Positions 4,422 to 6,095 of a DNA stretch of 6,095 nt are shown here, piece by piece. The stretch is from DATFYM01 sp035315065 (GTDB taxonomy: Bacteria > Acidobacteriota > Terriglobia > UBA7540), in contig DATFYM010000051.1 of NCBI GenBank assembly GCA_035315065.1, positions 1 through 6,095 on the forward strand, in the 5' to 3' direction. Every line of letters begins with the position of its first letter. Within the stretch, counting starts at the first letter, position 1. A program made the translations under genes and the position numbers. Below the pieces are notes generated by a model. It saw only the letters and a list, made by a program, of their open reading frames with translations, searched no databases and was not told the origin of the DNA.

Positions 4422-4535
4422 ATGAGCGCTGCTCGCCTCCACACGCACGACGCTGAGGCTGTTCGACCCTTCTTGTTCAAGTTAGGTCGAGGCCGCTGCG
4501 CGACGCGAAATCTGACGCAAGCGTCGCGCGGACCA
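4422..4535 (+). pseudogene. PIN-toxin position remnant, 5' part deleted
   Basis: After the antitoxin stop an ATG (4422) opens MSAARLHTHDAEAVRPFLFK, matching the non-PIN downstream part of the copy-1 remnant. The 60 bp that in copy 1 encode NALPPGVVLFDTGVYIRFGR are missing exactly. The frame stays open to 4670 but without family features. Confidence 0.5.
4498..4529. repeat. 9-bp perfect hairpin in cassette copy 3
   Basis: GCGCGACGC (4498-4506) and GCGTCGCGC (4521-4529) are perfect reverse complements with a 14-nt loop. The equivalent place in copy 1 has a different, shorter pairing (CCGCGC with GCGCGG around 583-622), so a stem may be retained despite sequence change. Confidence 0.4.
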
Positions 4536-4595
4536 GTTTCTCAACGCCCTCCGTTCGGGCAATTCTCCCCCAAGACATGTCGGGGAAGGCCTTGG

Positions 4596-4630
4596 CTTCT
4601 GCCTTCTGCTTTCCGCTTTCTGCCTTCTGC
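4596..4630 (+). repeat. 7-bp array E (5 units)
   Basis: CTTCTGC, CTTCTGC, TTTCCGC, TTTCTGC and CTTCTGC run consecutively. The array is pyrimidine-rich on this strand and lies between cassette copy 3 and the promoter of the 4721 gene. Confidence 0.7.
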
Positions 4631-4652
4631 GCCTGAGGCCGGCGAGGCTATC

Positions 4653-4686
4653 GTTAGGGGTGCTAACTAGCCTCGAAGAAGAGGCT
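4653..4686. promoter_or_regulatory. Two small palindromes upstream of the 4721 promoter
   Basis: GTTAG-GGGTG-CTAAC (4653-4667) and AGCCTC-GAAGAA-GAGGCT (4669-4686) are perfect inverted repeats. The second ends on the first base of the -35 box, where a bound repressor could block the promoter. No regulator can be named. Confidence 0.3.
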
Positions 4687-4713
4687 TGACATCGGTATAG
4701 AAGTTGTTATACT
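4686..4713 (+). promoter_or_regulatory. Strong promoter giving a leaderless mRNA
   Basis: TTGACA (4686-4691), a 16-bp spacer and TATACT (4708-4713) form a near-consensus sigma70-type promoter. Only seven bases (ATTTTTT) separate the -10 from ATG 4721, so transcription should begin at or within a base of the start codon. There is no Shine-Dalgarno sequence. Confidence 0.65.
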
Positions 4714-4720
4714 ATTTTTT

Positions 4721-5518
4721 ATGGCTGACGAAAGAGGAAAGCCCGTTTCCAGTCCCGCGCGCCTCGCCGCCAACCGCCGCAACGCTCAGAAATCCACCGG
4801 CCCCAGGACAGCGGCAGGAAAGCGCCGCGCCGCCCTGAACTCACAGAGGCGCGGCCTTGCTCCACCCGAGATCGAACGTCAATTGCAGGAGCGCGGCGAG
4901 GACCCGCACGATTTCCGGCGCCTGCATCGCGACCTGATGGCCCTTTTCCCGCCCCACGAAGCGAGCGACGAGACCGCCGTGCGCGTGCTGGCCGAGACGT
5001 GGTGGGAGAAGGCTCGTCGTCTCCGCGACTGGGCAGGGGAGGGCAAGCCGCTAACTCGCGATCTGGACGCCAAGATCGAGCAGTTGCTCACGTTTCTGGT
5101 GAATAGGCGGATGGAGCGCCACGAGAAGTGGCATGTGCGGCTGACGGCGGTGCTGGGATGCGGGCTGGGGGGACCCGCCGACGCACGTCGCAAGATCGAG
5201 CGCCGGCTGTTCGCCTTCGGCGCGACGAAGTTCATTCGAAGGTATCCAAAACGTCAGAAGGTGGAAACGGCAAGGGATCAGTTCCAGGCGGCCATGGCCG
5301 ACATTCTGGCCAGAGTGTGCGATCCCGACAAAGTGGCAAAGGCGGCCGCCGAGTTAAAGGTCATCATGAGCGACACCCTGGACCGAATAGCGGCGAATGC
5401 TGCCGCCGGTATCAGCCGGAACCTTGAGCCTGGGCTGGGGCCTGAGTCTGGGGAAGGAAGGGAAAGCAGAGACGAACCCAATCGAAGCCACTCGAATCAA
5501 GGCGCGCATTATCAGTAA
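4721..5518 (+). CDS. Uncharacterised 'ANRRNAQKSTGPRT' protein
   Basis: This 265-residue, highly basic protein has unknown function. Residues 12-45 carry the signature ARLAANRRNAQKSTGPRT, then GK..AALNS..RGL, seen at the N-terminus of many uncharacterised acidobacterial and planctomycete proteins. The start of a similar motif in other proteins is Lys/Arg-rich and could bind nucleic acid. The middle (about 80-190) is helical, with WWEKARRLRDWAG and charged helices. The C-terminal tail is low-complexity (GLGPESGEGRESRDEPNRSH). No catalytic motif or membrane segment is seen. ATG 4721 is fixed by the promoter, which leaves no room for a leader. The tail and stop lie in a diverged tandem duplication (about 5471-5580). 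Coding by length, codon use and signature is secure; function is not. Confidence 0.75.
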   Translation: MADERGKPVSSPARLAANRRNAQKSTGPRTAAGKRRAALNSQRRGLAPPEIERQLQERGEDPHDFRRLHRDLMALFPPHEASDETAVRVLAETWWEKARRLRDWAGEGKPLTRDLDAKIEQLLTFLVNRRMERHEKWHVRLTAVLGCGLGGPADARRKIERRLFAFGATKFIRRYPKRQKVETARDQFQAAMADILARVCDPDKVAKAAAELKVIMSDTLDRIAANAAAGISRNLEPGLGPESGEGRESRDEPNRSHSNQGAHYQ

Positions 5519-5580
5519 CTTGAGAAGGAATCCAGACGAACGAAGCCACTATGCTTAAGTGCCTTACAGTCAGTAACTTA
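5471..5580 (+). repeat. Diverged direct duplication over the 3' end of the 4721 gene
   Basis: CGAAGCCACT occurs at 5483-5492 and 5541-5550, and TCAGTAACTT at 5512-5521 and 5570-5579. Both pairs are 58 bp apart, with the same 19-bp internal gap, so this is one duplicated segment. The first TCAGTAACTT contains the TAA stop. The period is not a multiple of three. Confidence 0.55.
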
Positions 5581-5721
5581 TGAGGATTGTGAGCCCGATT
5601 TTCGATAAGGCAGGTCCAGTGAAAGGTTCCGCTCTATTGCCGATTCACGGTTACCGATGTATTTTCAATATGATGAGCGATTCAGCGTAGTTGAAAATCC
5701 AAGTGAACGAGGAGGGAAGGG

Positions 5722-6095
5722 ATGAAGCAGGTTGGGTTGGCAATACTCCTGTCTGCAAGTTTTTGTTGCGCGCAAGAGGCGGGCATTTTCGAGGCCGCTT
5801 CGACCAACGTCTGGGGAGCCGACTACCCGCGCGTTGATAGCGCCGGCAGGGTGGAGTTCCGCGTGAAAGCGCCTGATGCCACCAAGGTCCGGCTGAATTT
5901 CTGGAGCGACCCGAAACTGGATATGGTGAAGCAGCCGGACGGATTCTGGACGGCCACGACGCCCCCTCTTGTCCCCGGCTTTCACTACTACACGCTCATC
6001 ATTGATGGCGCAGAGGTCTCCGACCCCAACAGTCACGCTTTCTTTGGTGGAGGAAAGGACGCAAGTGGAATCGAGATTCCGGAACCGGGGAGCAC
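5722..6095 (+). CDS. Secreted carbohydrate esterase, N-terminal part (runs off the edge)
   Basis: ATG 5722 follows GGAGG by 6 nt and stays open to the window end (124 codons visible). A signal peptide is evident: MKQVGLAILLSASFCCAQ, with likely cleavage after CCA, so the product is exported. The rest is an immunoglobulin-like (E-set) N-terminal domain typical of putative esterases of carbohydrate esterase family 1 (XynZ/ferulate-esterase type): YPRVDSAGRVEFRVKAPDA with KVRLNF, then DGFWTATTPPLVPGFHYY, IIDGAEVSDPNS and SGIEIPEPGS. The alpha/beta-hydrolase catalytic domain would lie beyond the window. The family removes acyl or feruloyl groups from plant polysaccharides. The identification rests on the N-terminal domain alone, so the enzyme's specificity is open. 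Confidence 0.8.
   Translation, partial: MKQVGLAILLSASFCCAQEAGIFEAASTNVWGADYPRVDSAGRVEFRVKAPDATKVRLNFWSDPKLDMVKQPDGFWTATTPPLVPGFHYYTLIIDGAEVSDPNSHAFFGGGKDASGIEIPEPGS

Larger units (their letters stand above)
4150..4563 (+). repeat. Antitoxin cassette, copy 3 of 3
   Basis: Similarity to the other copies starts at TTGTTGTGTATC, directly abutting the broken HigB-like gene. The copy lacks the left 35-40 bp (with the -35 box) that copies 1 and 2 share. To the right it follows copy 1 past the antitoxin except for an exact 60-bp absence after position 4425. It ends with the 28-bp segment (4536-4563) also found at the end of copy 2. Confidence 0.8.

Noticed and set aside
121..4667. Integron attC-like sites (GCCTAAC, GTTAGG) explaining the TA cluster
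   Set aside because: The short core matches are isolated and lack paired inner boxes. Genes lie on both strands, unlike an integron array, and no integrase is present.
5665..6036. Minus-strand open frame opposite the esterase
   Set aside because: The plus strand has a ribosome site, a signal peptide and a recognisable domain. The antisense product has none.

Overview
The window looks like a GC-rich accessory stretch of a bacterial chromosome, most likely from an acidobacterium of the Solibacter/Bryobacter type. This is inferred from three things: the dense, decaying toxin-antitoxin (TA) genes; a 265-residue protein with the N-terminal signature 'ANRRNAQKSTGPRT...GK...LNS'; and several intergenic arrays of degenerate 7-bp repeats. 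No rRNA, tRNA, CRISPR array or transposase was seen.

Layout. Positions 1-125 hold the unrecognised 3' end of a gene. A cassette then occurs three times (about 152-635, 2157-2488 and 4150-4563). Each copy has a promoter/operator-like leader, a strong ribosome site and a 71-residue VapB-like antitoxin, followed by a ruined PIN toxin gene. Copy 1 keeps only the first PIN strand, copy 3 has lost those same 60 bp exactly, and copy 2 has lost the whole toxin region. Between copies 1 and 2 lie an intact antitoxin/ParE operon (827-1299), a nonsense-broken PIN remnant on the minus strand (1337-1456), a perfect sigma70-type promoter with no clear gene (1525-1553), and about 600 bp of decayed sequence with two 7-bp arrays. 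Between copies 2 and 3 lie a cysteine desulfurase N-terminal fragment (2498-2623, minus), a hairpin built from 7-bp arrays (2632-2725), an orphan antitoxin-like gene (2789-3163), a complete minus-strand UPF0175/DUF3368-PIN operon (3858-3071) and a truncated, frameshifted HigB-like toxin (minus, up to 4149).

After copy 3 come a fifth 7-bp array, a near-consensus promoter that should give a leaderless mRNA, and the 265-residue gene (4721-5518). The window ends with the 5' part of a secreted carbohydrate esterase (5722 to the edge), which is ordinary cellular metabolism rather than part of the island.

How it fits together. Two TA operons look functional (827-1299 and 3071-3858). At least five other TA loci are degraded or orphaned. 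The three repeated antitoxins differ from each other almost only synonymously in the DNA-binding part. This suggests they were kept as DNA-binding proteins after losing their toxins, or that the copies are homogenised. The most unusual content is this triplicated, toxin-less antitoxin cassette bordering broken genes, and the family of 7-bp-period arrays.
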